DNA of 64,000 bases from Cohaesibacter haloalkalitolerans (GTDB taxonomy: Bacteria > Pseudomonadota > Alphaproteobacteria > Rhizobiales > Cohaesibacteraceae). A program made the position numbers and the translations under genes. Shown piece by piece: positions 48,976 to 57,288 of the stretch. The first letter of the stretch is position 1; each line of letters opens with the position of its first letter. Under the pieces are notes generated by a model. That model did no database searches. It saw only the letters and a list, made by a program, of their open reading frames with translations, and was not told the DNA's origin. The stretch covers positions 248,001 through 312,000 of the forward strand of contig NZ_QNUM01000005.1 in assembly GCF_003574655.1 (NCBI RefSeq), written 5' to 3'.

Positions 48976-51213
48976 ATGATGCGTCAGTACGAGCTCGTTG
49001 AAAGAGTTGTAAGCTATAATCCAAATGCTGACGAAGCCCTGTTGAACAAGGCTTATGTCTATTCCATGCGCAAACATGGCAAGCAGAAGAGGGCGTCTGG
49101 CGATCCCTATTTTGTCCATCCGCTAGAAGTGGCTGGCATCCTGACTGATCTGCGGCTTGATGACGGCACCATCGCCGTCGGGCTCCTGCATGATACGCTG
49201 GAAGACACCGACGCCACCCGCGCCGAGCTGGATTCAATGTTCGGGCCGGAAATTGGCAAGCTCGTGGAGGGCCTCACCAAGATCAGCAAGCTCGATCTTG
49301 TCTCCCGTCGTACCGCGCAGGCCGAGAATATTCGCAAGCTGCTGCTGGCCATCTCCGATGATGTCCGTGTGCTGATCGTCAAGCTGGCTGACCGCCTGCA
49401 CAATATGCGCACACTACATTTCGTGCCCGAGCACAAGCGCCACAGGATCGCGCAGGAAACCATTGACATCTACGCGCCGCTTGCCGAGCGCATGGGCATG
49501 CAGGATATCCGCGAAGAGCTGGAAGGCCTGTCGTTCAAATATATCAATCCGGAGGCCTATCAAGCGATTTCCGAACGTCTTGAAGAAGTGCGCCAGCGCA
49601 ACAAGACAATCATCACGGAAATTGAAGGCGAACTGGAAAAGACATTTCTCGAGAAGGGGCTCAGGGCCACCGTGCGCGGCCGCGAGAAAAGGGCCTATTC
49701 GATTTTCCGCAAGATGCAGCGCCAGAATATCGGCTTTGAGCAATTGTCGGACATCTATGCCTTCCGCGTGCTGGTCGACAATATCGACGACTGCTATCGG
49801 ACATTGGGCATCGTTCATACGATCTGGCCGTGTGTGCCGGGACGCTTCAAGGACTATGTTTCGACCCCGAAACCAAACGACTATCGCTCGATCCATACCA
49901 CGGTGATCGGGCCGGGCCGTCAGCGCGTGGAACTGCAGATCCGCACCTTTGAAATGCACCAGTTTGCCGAATATGGTGTCGCCGCTCATGCCCTCTACAA
50001 GGACGTGACGGGCAAAACCAAGGGTGGCCGGTCTCTCGGGCGTCTGGCCAAGGACAGCAATGCCTATTCGTGGCTGCGTCAGACAGTTGAGCTGTTGTCT
50101 TCGGGCAATTCGGCCGAGGAGTTCCTCGAACATACCAAGCTCGAGCTGTTTCAGGATCAGGTCTTCTGCTTCACTCCCAAGGGGCGGGTTATCGCGCTAC
50201 CACGCGGCGCCATCCCGATCGACTTTGCCTATGCAGTGCATACGGATATTGGCGACACCTGCATCGGCTGCAAGATCAACGGCGCAGTGATGCCGCTGGT
50301 GACCGAGCTCAACAACGGTGACGAAGTCGAAATCATTTGCTCCAAGGCCCAAACACCACCGCCAGCCTGGGAAAATATCGCCGCCACCGGCAAGGCCAGG
50401 GCTGCCATTCGCAAGGCCACCCGCGCAGCTGTCCGCAAACAATATGCCGGTCTTGGCGAGCAGATCCTGCAGAATGCCTTCAAGCGGGCAGGGCAGGAAT
50501 ACTCCGCCGAGCAGATCAAGGTTGCCCTGTCCCGTCTTGGCTTTCAGGCTCTTGACGAGGCGCTGGCCGCTGTCGGTCGCGGCGAGTTGCAATCGCGCAT
50601 GGTGATCGAGGCCGTCTTTCCGGACTATCAGGACCAGCGCGCCGCCCAGAGCGAGGGCGAACGCGGCGAAGGCTGGTTCGGTCTGCCGCATGCCTCGGCG
50701 ATGAAATTCCGGATCCCTGGATCGAGCCGCAAGAATGGCAAGAATGGCCATCAGCCCGGACAGCGGTCCATTCCGATTCGTGGCCTTTCTGCCGACATCC
50801 CCGTTACCTTCGCGCCAGAAGGCGGCGCTGTTCCGGGGGACCGCATCGTGGGCATCCATACGCCGGGCAAGGGTGTGACGATCTATCCGATCCATTCGCC
50901 AGCTCTCAGCCAGTTCGATGATGCGCCGGAGCGCTGGCTCGACGTGCGCTGGGATATTGATGAGGAAAACACCGAGCGTTTCCCGGCGCGGATCGAAGTG
51001 AGCATCCTCAACGAACCGGGCAGTCTGGCGGCCATTGCCAATGTCATCGCGGAAAATGACGGCAACATTGAGAACATCAAGATGGAGCATCAGCTCAACG
51101 ACTTTCATGACATGACGATCGATCTGTCGGTCTGGAACCTCAACCATCTCAACCGGATCATCGAGCAGATCCGCAGCAAGAAGACCGTATCCAAGGCATG
51201 GCGCGTCAACTGA
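48976..51213 (+). CDS. rsh: Bifunctional (p)ppGpp synthetase/hydrolase (RelA/SpoT homologue)
   Basis: This 745-residue stringent-response enzyme has an HD hydrolase domain (about 25-180, LLHDTLEDTDA) and a synthetase domain (about 240-360, with GRFKDYVSTPKPNDYRSIHT). A TGS domain (about 395-455, FCFTPKGRVIALPRGAIPID) and a C-terminal ACT domain (about 665-740, VSILNEPGSLAAIANVIAEN) follow. The RFKD wording is that of bifunctional rather than synthetase-only enzymes, and the HD motif is intact, so both activities are expected. It is the only such long gene in the window. Start ATG 48976 or the next codon. Confidence 0.96.
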   Translation: MMRQYELVERVVSYNPNADEALLNKAYVYSMRKHGKQKRASGDPYFVHPLEVAGILTDLRLDDGTIAVGLLHDTLEDTDATRAELDSMFGPEIGKLVEGLTKISKLDLVSRRTAQAENIRKLLLAISDDVRVLIVKLADRLHNMRTLHFVPEHKRHRIAQETIDIYAPLAERMGMQDIREELEGLSFKYINPEAYQAISERLEEVRQRNKTIITEIEGELEKTFLEKGLRATVRGREKRAYSIFRKMQRQNIGFEQLSDIYAFRVLVDNIDDCYRTLGIVHTIWPCVPGRFKDYVSTPKPNDYRSIHTTVIGPGRQRVELQIRTFEMHQFAEYGVAAHALYKDVTGKTKGGRSLGRLAKDSNAYSWLRQTVELLSSGNSAEEFLEHTKLELFQDQVFCFTPKGRVIALPRGAIPIDFAYAVHTDIGDTCIGCKINGAVMPLVTELNNGDEVEIICSKAQTPPPAWENIAATGKARAAIRKATRAAVRKQYAGLGEQILQNAFKRAGQEYSAEQIKVALSRLGFQALDEALAAVGRGELQSRMVIEAVFPDYQDQRAAQSEGERGEGWFGLPHASAMKFRIPGSSRKNGKNGHQPGQRSIPIRGLSADIPVTFAPEGGAVPGDRIVGIHTPGKGVTIYPIHSPALSQFDDAPERWLDVRWDIDEENTERFPARIEVSILNEPGSLAAIANVIAENDGNIENIKMEHQLNDFHDMTIDLSVWNLNHLNRIIEQIRSKKTVSKAWRVN

Positions 51214-51230
51214 CCGGGGTTGCCGCCCAA

Positions 51231-51290
51231 TCTGGCTATCAAGTCTGGCTATCAAGTCTGACTGACAAGTCTGGCTGGCAAGTCTGGCCG
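51231..51290. repeat. 13-bp tandem repeat, about 4.5 copies
   Basis: Units TCTGGCTATCAAG (51231 and 51244), TCTGACTGACAAG (51257), TCTGGCTGGCAAG (51270) and a partial TCTGGCCGTC (51283) follow head to tail. The array starts 17 bp after the rsh stop and ends 64 bp before acpS. The first two units are identical. Confidence 0.9.
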
Positions 51291-51353
51291 TCTATCCCGC
51301 CCTCTGCGCGACGTTGGCGGGATGACGCTTGAACAATAGGGAAATTTGACAGG

Positions 51354-51770
51354 ATGATTATTGGCACCGGAAATGACCTGATTGATATCAGGCGGGTTGA
51401 AAAATCGCTTGAGCGTTTTGGTGAGCGGTTTATCAACCGCATCTTCACCGAGAAGGAAATCGCCCGATCCGAGCGCAAGGCCCAGAGGGCTGCATCCTAT
51501 GCCAAACGGTTCGCCGCCAAGGAAGCCTGTTCCAAGGCACTGGGAACAGGCCTGTCGCATGGGGTCTTCTGGCGCGACATGGGGGTCAGCAACCTGACAT
51601 CGGGCAAGCCGACAATGGTGCTCACCAACGGTGCTCTTGCCCGCATGTTGTCGATGATCCCGCAAGGGTTCGTCCCCCAGATTGATCTGACGATTACCGA
51701 TGAATATCCCATTGCTCAGGCCTATGTGATCATTTCCGCAGTGCCTGAAAACTGGCCATCAGCACAATAG
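51354..51770 (+). CDS. acpS: Holo-[acyl-carrier-protein] synthase
   Basis: This 138-residue enzyme transfers 4'-phosphopantetheine from CoA to acyl carrier protein. The N-terminal metal site is in [17 protein letters not shown] and the second in [15 protein letters not shown] near residue 53. The length is as usual. AGG lies near the ATG. In many relatives pdxJ sits between rsh and acpS; here the space holds only a tandem repeat. Confidence 0.95.
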   Translation: MIIGTGNDLIDIRRVEKSLERFGERFINRIFTEKEIARSERKAQRAASYAKRFAAKEACSKALGTGLSHGVFWRDMGVSNLTSGKPTMVLTNGALARMLSMIPQGFVPQIDLTITDEYPIAQAYVIISAVPENWPSAQ

Positions 51771-52001
51771 CGCCACATTCTCGTTGCAAGGAAACGTCGA
51801 AATTGGCCTATTTGGCTGAGGGAAACCCTCATATTTGCACAGAAATGTCGGACTTTTCGGTCAAGCTATTTTCTTGATTGTATCGGCGGAACTGTGCCGC
51901 TATTACCAGATGTGAAGAAACCCAGATAAATGTTCTGCTGCGCCTCCGTGGCCCTGTCTTTCCCAACAGACATGCCGGACATGATTGAAAAGAGATTGAG
52001 T

Positions 52002-52769
52002 GTGTCAGACGATAGCATGAAAGAAAACGAGGGCGGCCTTGGCGAAACCATCAAGGTCATTATCCAGGCACTGGTTCTAGCGCTCGTGGTGCGAACGCTT
52101 CTGTTTCAGCCATTCTCGATTCCCTCCGGGTCCATGAAGTCGACGCTCCTGATCGGCGACTATCTGTTCGTGTCCAAATACAGCTATGGCTACTCGCGCT
52201 ATTCGCTGCCGTTCGGCCTGCCGCTCTTTTCGGGCCGCATTCTGGCCAGCGAACCCAAGCGCGGCGATATCGTGGTGTTCAAACTGCCGCGCGATCCGTC
52301 CATCGACTATATCAAGCGCGTGATCGGTCTGCCCGGCGACAAGATCCAGATGATCGAAGGCCAGCTCTACATCAATGGTCAGGCCGTCAAGCATGAGCGG
52401 ATCGAAGATTTCATCGACACCGACGAGCAGGGGCGCAAGGAACGGGTCGAACGCTTCCGCGAAACACTGCCGAACGGGGTGAGCTATACGACGCTCCACC
52501 TCACGGACAACAACTATCTCGACAACACGCCGGTTTATGAAGTGCCTGCCGGGCACTATTTCATGATGGGCGACAACCGCGACAATTCGTCTGACAGCCG
52601 GGTGCTGAGCAACGTCGGCTATGTGCCGTTCGAGAATCTCGTCGGCAAGGCACAGGTCATCTTCTTCTCGATCGGCGACGGCAAGGCGCCTTGGGAAATC
52701 TGGAGCTGGCCGAGTGCCGCGCGCTGGGAACGCTGGTTCACCAGCCTGAAGCCGGACATGAGTGAGTGA
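52002..52769 (+). CDS. lepB: Signal peptidase I
   Basis: This 255-residue inner membrane protease cleaves signal peptides. One N-terminal membrane segment (about 18-38) precedes the catalytic Ser in FSIPSGSMKSTLLIGDY near residue 46; the general-base Lys is in YIKRVIGLPGDKIQ near 106. The conserved MGDNRDNSSDSR box is near 190. I prefer GTG 52002, giving VSDDSMKENEGGLGETIK, with an AAGAG site upstream; ATGs at 51981 and 51972 are alternatives. It is followed by rnc as in most alphaproteobacteria. Confidence 0.95.
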   Translation: MSDDSMKENEGGLGETIKVIIQALVLALVVRTLLFQPFSIPSGSMKSTLLIGDYLFVSKYSYGYSRYSLPFGLPLFSGRILASEPKRGDIVVFKLPRDPSIDYIKRVIGLPGDKIQMIEGQLYINGQAVKHERIEDFIDTDEQGRKERVERFRETLPNGVSYTTLHLTDNNYLDNTPVYEVPAGHYFMMGDNRDNSSDSRVLSNVGYVPFENLVGKAQVIFFSIGDGKAPWEIWSWPSAARWERWFTSLKPDMSE

Positions 52770-52982
52770 TTTCACCTTATCCGGCGGTGCCAAATCGCAA
52801 AAAGGCCTTGCCAAGCGAGGCTGATTGCGACACAAGCGTCTGCTACGATTGGTGAGACTGAAATAGCCCCCATTTAGGGTAAAATGCCGCGCAGACCCTG
52901 TCTGTGTGGCATTCTCTGTATCGGGCTCTGCCGAAAGGCGACAACCAAAAATCTCGAAATGAAAGGAAAAGGTTGGACTGCA

Positions 52983-53690
52983 ATGAAAAAGAGAGATGTT
53001 GGCAAACTTGAAGAGCATCTCGGCTACCAGTTCAAGGACAAAGCGCATCTGGAACGGGCTTTGAGCCACTCCAGCACCGTTGCCTCGCCGCGCCTTCAGG
53101 TCGACCAGACCTACCAGCGCCATGAGTTTCTGGGTGACCGCGTTCTGGCCGTAACAATTGCCGAAATGCTGCTGAAAGCCTTTCCCAAGGCAGATGAAGG
53201 GGAATTGGCCCGCCGGTTCAATGGTCTTGTTCGCAACGAAACATGTGCGGATGTCGCCAGAGAAATCGGTTTGGGTCCCTTTATCCGTCTCGGCGAGGGA
53301 GAAGCGCAGGCCGGAGGTCGCAAGAAGGAGGCGATCCTTGGCGATGTCTGTGAGGCAGTCATCGGGGCCATCTACATGGATGGTGGCTTTGATCGGGCGC
53401 GAGATCTCATCAAGCAGTATTGGGAACGCCGCATGCTGGACTGGACCGGTCCGCTGCGTGACGCCAAGACGACCCTGCAGGAATGGGTGCAGGGCAACAA
53501 GCTTCCGCCGCCAACCTACCGGTTGATCGAGCGGACAGGTCCGGACCACGAACCAGAGTTTACCCTGAGTGTCGAAGTGCCGACCCTCGAACCGGCCCGT
53601 GGCACGGGACCATCAAAACGCATTGCCGAGCAGGATGCTGCCCGGACAATGCTGATCAGAGAAGGACAGTGGAGTGCGGACACCAAGTAG
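52983..53690 (+). CDS. rnc: Ribonuclease III
   Basis: This 235-residue double-strand-specific RNase has an endonuclease domain (about 1-150) and a dsRNA-binding domain (160-230, TTLQEWVQGNKLPPPTYRL). The signature reads RHEFLGDRVLAV with the catalytic Glu and Asp, and GDVCEAVIGAIYMDGG holds the second acidic pair. Where most enzymes read ERLEFLGD this one reads QRHEFLGD, so the first Glu is Gln and Leu is His. I placed the start at 52983, where AAGG stands about 10 nt upstream; ATG 52959 is an alternative. Confidence 0.94.
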   Translation: MKKRDVGKLEEHLGYQFKDKAHLERALSHSSTVASPRLQVDQTYQRHEFLGDRVLAVTIAEMLLKAFPKADEGELARRFNGLVRNETCADVAREIGLGPFIRLGEGEAQAGGRKKEAILGDVCEAVIGAIYMDGGFDRARDLIKQYWERRMLDWTGPLRDAKTTLQEWVQGNKLPPPTYRLIERTGPDHEPEFTLSVEVPTLEPARGTGPSKRIAEQDAARTMLIREGQWSADTK

Positions 53691-53756
53691 GGTCCCCTTC
53701 GATTACCTCACACGGCGTGCGCTGGAGGCAGCGTGCGCCAAACCAAAAGGACAGGC

Positions 53757-54692
53757 ATGTCGGATACATCCTCTCATGAAGCCGGTTTCCAGCCGGACCA
53801 CAAGACCCGCTGCGGCTATGTTGCGCTGATCGGAGCGCCAAACGCAGGCAAGTCGACCCTGGTCAACCAGATCGTCGGCTCCAAGGTTTCCATTGTCACC
53901 CACAAGGTGCAGACCACCCGTTCGCTCATCCGGGGCATCGCGCTCAAGGACGAAAATCAGGTCATCTTCGTCGATACGCCGGGCATTTTTGCGCCCAAGC
54001 GTCGGCTGGAAACAGCCATGGTCAACGCCGCCTGGGGCGGGGCGAGGGACGCCGATGTCATCGGCATGATCGTCGATGCCCGAAAGGGCCTTAATGAGCA
54101 GATCGAAACCATTCTCGATCGCCTTGCGGACATCAAGTTGCCCAAGGTGCTGATCCTCAACAAGATCGACCTTGTCAAACGCGACACGCTGCTGGCTCTG
54201 GCCCAGGAGATCAACGAGCGGCTGACGTTCGACGAAACCTTCATGGTATCGGCGCTCAATGGTGACCATATCAACGATCTGTTGGACTATTTCTCCGAGC
54301 ATATGCCGGAGGGGCCGTGGCTCTATCCCGAGGACATGATTTCCGACCTGCCGATGCGCCAGCTGGCCTCCGAGATCACGCGGGAGAAGGTCTTCCTGCG
54401 CCTGCATCAGGAGCTGCCCTATGCCTCTACGGTGGAAACCGAGAAGTGGGAGCAGAAAAAGGATGGCTCCGTTCGTATCGAACAGGTCATCTATGTCGAG
54501 CGCGACAACCAGAAAATGATCGTTCTTGGCAAGGGGGGCGCCACCATCAAGGCGATCTCCATGGCCGCCCGCAAGGAGCTGAGCGAGCTTCTGGAAGCCA
54601 ACGTCCATCTGTTCCTGTTCGTCAAGGTGCGGGAACGCTGGGTCGATGATCCGGAACGCTACCGCGAAATGGGCATCGATTTCCCGATCTGA
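53757..54692 (+). CDS. era: GTPase Era
   Basis: This 311-residue GTPase acts in 30S ribosome assembly. G1 is GAPNAGKST (residues 26-34), G3 is DTPGIF near 73, G4 is NKIDLV near 135. The C-terminal KH domain has the GKGGATIKAIS loop near 262, which binds the 3' end of 16S rRNA. AAGG stands 6 nt before ATG 53757. It follows rnc by 66 bp. The usual direct link to recO is broken here by a 461-bp repeat-containing gap. Confidence 0.95.
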   Translation: MSDTSSHEAGFQPDHKTRCGYVALIGAPNAGKSTLVNQIVGSKVSIVTHKVQTTRSLIRGIALKDENQVIFVDTPGIFAPKRRLETAMVNAAWGGARDADVIGMIVDARKGLNEQIETILDRLADIKLPKVLILNKIDLVKRDTLLALAQEINERLTFDETFMVSALNGDHINDLLDYFSEHMPEGPWLYPEDMISDLPMRQLASEITREKVFLRLHQELPYASTVETEKWEQKKDGSVRIEQVIYVERDNQKMIVLGKGGATIKAISMAARKELSELLEANVHLFLFVKVRERWVDDPERYREMGIDFPI

Positions 54693-54786
54693 CCGCAGAT
54701 ACGGACATTTGGTAAAACCAATCCTATCGTGATGACCTAAGGGCTTGTGCGATGCTTCCACATCGTAACAGCCTCAGACGATCCAT

Positions 54787-54813
54787 CTCGCGCCCCTAAA
54801 AGGGCGCGAGTTT
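54787..54813 (+). terminator. Hairpin after era, probable terminator
   Basis: CTCGCGCCC (54787-54795) pairs exactly with GGGCGCGAG (54802-54810) around CTAAAA, followed by TTT. It begins 94 bp after the era stop. Confidence 0.6.
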
Positions 54814-54822
54814 GGAAAGCCA

Positions 54823-54966
54823 GTGCTCCATGGATAATATGGGGCGCCACAGAGGTTGCCAAGAAGACGCGTCTTCCTCTTCGCTGGCCAACAAACCACC
54901 GATGCCTCATGGGTTCTATGGCGCGCCATGAGGGTCACCAGACAGACACATCTTCTGTCTCGTCGT
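54823..54966. repeat. Two diverged 65-bp direct repeats, 79 bp apart, with internal palindromes
   Basis: Bases 54823-54887 align without a gap to 54902-54966 at about 60 percent identity, mostly by transitions. Palindromes inside include GAAGACGCGTCTTC in the first unit, ATGGCGCGCCAT in the second, CCTCATGG/CCATGAGG around the latter and AGACAG/CTGTCT further on. No frame on either strand across the 54693-55153 gap looks coding, and the 79-bp spacing is not a multiple of three. This could be a repeated extragenic element or a structured RNA. Confidence 0.55.
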
Positions 54967-55153
54967 GGATGACATGCCAAGGGTAGGACAGAGTGCCCTG
55001 GCGGTTGCCGGATGGACACACTCAGCTCCTCCATCCTGTCACTTTGCAATCATACGCTTTGTCTTTCCTTCATTGCAATACCGGAAAGGAATTCTGCCAT
55101 GAAGGTGATTTTGACCTCTTCCCTTTTTTAGCAAATCGACGCATCTTTCGCAC

Positions 55154-55894
55154 ATGGAATGGACTGACGAAGCAATCGTTCTGGGCACGAAAAGGCACGG
55201 CGAAACCTCGGTTTTGCTGGAGGTGATGACGCGCAACCACGGCCGCATCATGGGGCTGGTCAAAGGCGGTCGTTCCAAGCGGCAGCAACCGGTGCTGCAG
55301 TCGGGCAACAGTCTTGAAGTCACCTGGCGGGCGCGGCTTGAAAATCACCTCGGGCAGATAACAACGGAATTGCTCACCTCCCGTGCTGCCCGGCTGATGG
55401 CCCTGCCTTTGGGCACCTATGGCATGCAGTTCATTGCCGAACTTACCCGCCTGCTGCCGGAGCGTGATCCGCATCCCTATATCTTTCAGGCGCTGAGCGT
55501 CATCGTCGACGCCTTCGAGGAAGGCGATGTCGCGGGCGAAATGATGGTGCGCTACGAGTTGGCCATGCTGGCCGAACTCGGATTCGGCTTGGACCTTGAG
55601 CAATGCGCGGCAACGGGACAAAGCCACGACCTCGTCTATGTATCGCCGAAATCCGGCCGGGCCGTCTGTCGGGAAGCTGGCAAGCCCTACCATGACCGTC
55701 TGCTGCCGTTGCCATCCTTCCTTGGCGGGGCCTCCACGTCCAACCGCATGACCTATGACGAGTTGGCGCAGGGCTTCACCTTGACTGAGTATTTTCTTGA
55801 GCGCTACGTCTATGGGCCTTTGGGTCGGCAGGCGCCTGAGCTCCGGCTCAGTTTCATAGAAGCTGTCCGCAAGGATCTATCCCTTGAGGAGTAG
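55154..55894 (+). CDS. recO: DNA repair protein RecO
   Basis: This 246-residue protein works with RecR to load RecA on single-strand gaps. The N-terminal OB fold begins MEWTDEAIVLGTKRHGETSV and continues TRNHGRIMGLVKGGRSKRQQ. The C-terminal helical part has LNLELLTE-like MVRYELAMLAELGFGLDL near 133 and two Cys residues (QCAATG, AVCREAG), a reduced form of the zinc site. Length is as usual. Confidence 0.94.
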   Translation: MEWTDEAIVLGTKRHGETSVLLEVMTRNHGRIMGLVKGGRSKRQQPVLQSGNSLEVTWRARLENHLGQITTELLTSRAARLMALPLGTYGMQFIAELTRLLPERDPHPYIFQALSVIVDAFEEGDVAGEMMVRYELAMLAELGFGLDLEQCAATGQSHDLVYVSPKSGRAVCREAGKPYHDRLLPLPSFLGGASTSNRMTYDELAQGFTLTEYFLERYVYGPLGRQAPELRLSFIEAVRKDLSLEE

Positions 55895-55988
55895 CTGCGG
55901 CGGATGGCAGATCGCTTGAAATCGGACGCGCATATGGTAGTAAGGAATAATACTGAATTCTCTTTTCCATATCGGAGCCCTTTGCCCA

Positions 55989-57176
55989 ATGACGCGTTTG
56001 TTTCGTCTCGATTTCTCAACCATCCGACTTGCTCTGATGGCCATGCTGTTCTTTTCGCCGGTTCATGGTCTCTCGGTTCAGGCGCAGGAAGCCGAGTATC
56101 CCGGCTGGGCTGAAAATGCCTGTGTGGGCAACAAGGCCGACTATGCGCGCCTCAAGAGCGCGGCACTTGATGAAGAGGACAGTGTCGCGATGTTGTGGTT
56201 GCGCTGGACCTACCTCAACCCGGACTGCAAGGGCCTCTACAAGGGGTTTGGGCAGGAAGCCCGTGACTTGCTGGAGCGGGCGGCTCAATCGGACAATGCC
56301 GACGCAGCAAGGATTCTTGGCAACAATTTGCTGACCGGGCGCAATGGCTATTCCCACGATCCGGAGCAGGGCATGGAATGGCTCGAGGAAGCGTCAGTGC
56401 TTGGTGAGGAACGGGCCGATCTGGATATGGCGCGGGAATATCTCAGTGGCCAGAATGTGCCAACCGATCTCGTCAAGGCACGGACGAGGCTTGAGAGTTA
56501 CAAGAAAGCCTATGGTTCCAACAATGTGAGCAACGGCATCGAGCGTGATTTGAGGAAGGCGGAAGCCAGGAGCGGCATTGTCCGCCCTGAGGCAAAGACC
56601 GCAGACGCACCGAGGCCGAGCGGCAAAGATACGGCTTCACCAACAAGAAAGGCGGATGCTCAGCAACGCCCAGCCAGCAATCCTTCAGGTCAAAACGCTG
56701 GCACAATGACTGGCAAGGTTGGCGGGGCTCTTCCCGGTGAACTGGTCTATCATGATCTGCCGCTGTTGCGGGACTGCTGGCTCTACAGTGACTTCAGCAT
56801 GCCTGAGGCCTATTTCGGCTCAAAATATGTCGATAGCATCATCGGCTACAAGGGTGCAAAAATGGAACGGGTTGCAGCTGGAAACGAGGTGCTGACCGTG
56901 CGCAATTACTATTGGTACGATGTCGACATCGTGCCAAATGGAAAATACGCCCGCACCGTTACGCTGACGGCCCAGCATATTGCCGACTACGGCGCCAAGG
57001 GTGAGACCAAATGCAAGGAAGAGCCGGTCTATGGCTTCAGCACCCGCGAGGCCCTGATGAAATATGCCTATGAGCGGAATGCCAAACGCAAGTCGAAAAA
57101 GGAAAACTGGCGCTCTGTTCCTCTGAGCAAGGATGTGCTGCAACAGCTCGCCAAATATGGTGTTGTGCGGCAATAG
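55989..57176 (+). CDS. Exported Sel1-repeat protein of unknown function
   Basis: This 395-residue protein has a signal peptide (cleavage after VQA near residue 33). About three Sel1/TPR-like helical repeats (85-190) include ARDLLERAAQSDNADAARIL and GMEWLEEASVLGEERADLDM. A low-complexity basic/polar linker (200-245) is followed by an unrecognised C-terminal domain with two Cys (LRDCWLYSDF, ETKCKEEP). Sel1 proteins mediate contacts with other proteins. It lies between recO and parC on the same strand, but no role in DNA metabolism follows since the protein is exported. Confidence 0.78.
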   Translation: MTRLFRLDFSTIRLALMAMLFFSPVHGLSVQAQEAEYPGWAENACVGNKADYARLKSAALDEEDSVAMLWLRWTYLNPDCKGLYKGFGQEARDLLERAAQSDNADAARILGNNLLTGRNGYSHDPEQGMEWLEEASVLGEERADLDMAREYLSGQNVPTDLVKARTRLESYKKAYGSNNVSNGIERDLRKAEARSGIVRPEAKTADAPRPSGKDTASPTRKADAQQRPASNPSGQNAGTMTGKVGGALPGELVYHDLPLLRDCWLYSDFSMPEAYFGSKYVDSIIGYKGAKMERVAAGNEVLTVRNYYWYDVDIVPNGKYARTVTLTAQHIADYGAKGETKCKEEPVYGFSTREALMKYAYERNAKRKSKKENWRSVPLSKDVLQQLAKYGVVRQ

Positions 57177-57288
57177 AGGTCTGAAAGGGCGGTGAAACTG
57201 CGGTTGTGGGCAGATTGTCTTTGGAATTTGGCCGCCACTTGACACGCATGCAATTGCACGAATCGCCCTTTTTCTATAACCAAGGCCC

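Noticed and set aside
54774-55049. 91-codon minus-strand frame over the era-recO repeats
   Set aside because: The repeat spacing of 79 bp breaks the reading frame and the translation has no protein-like pattern.
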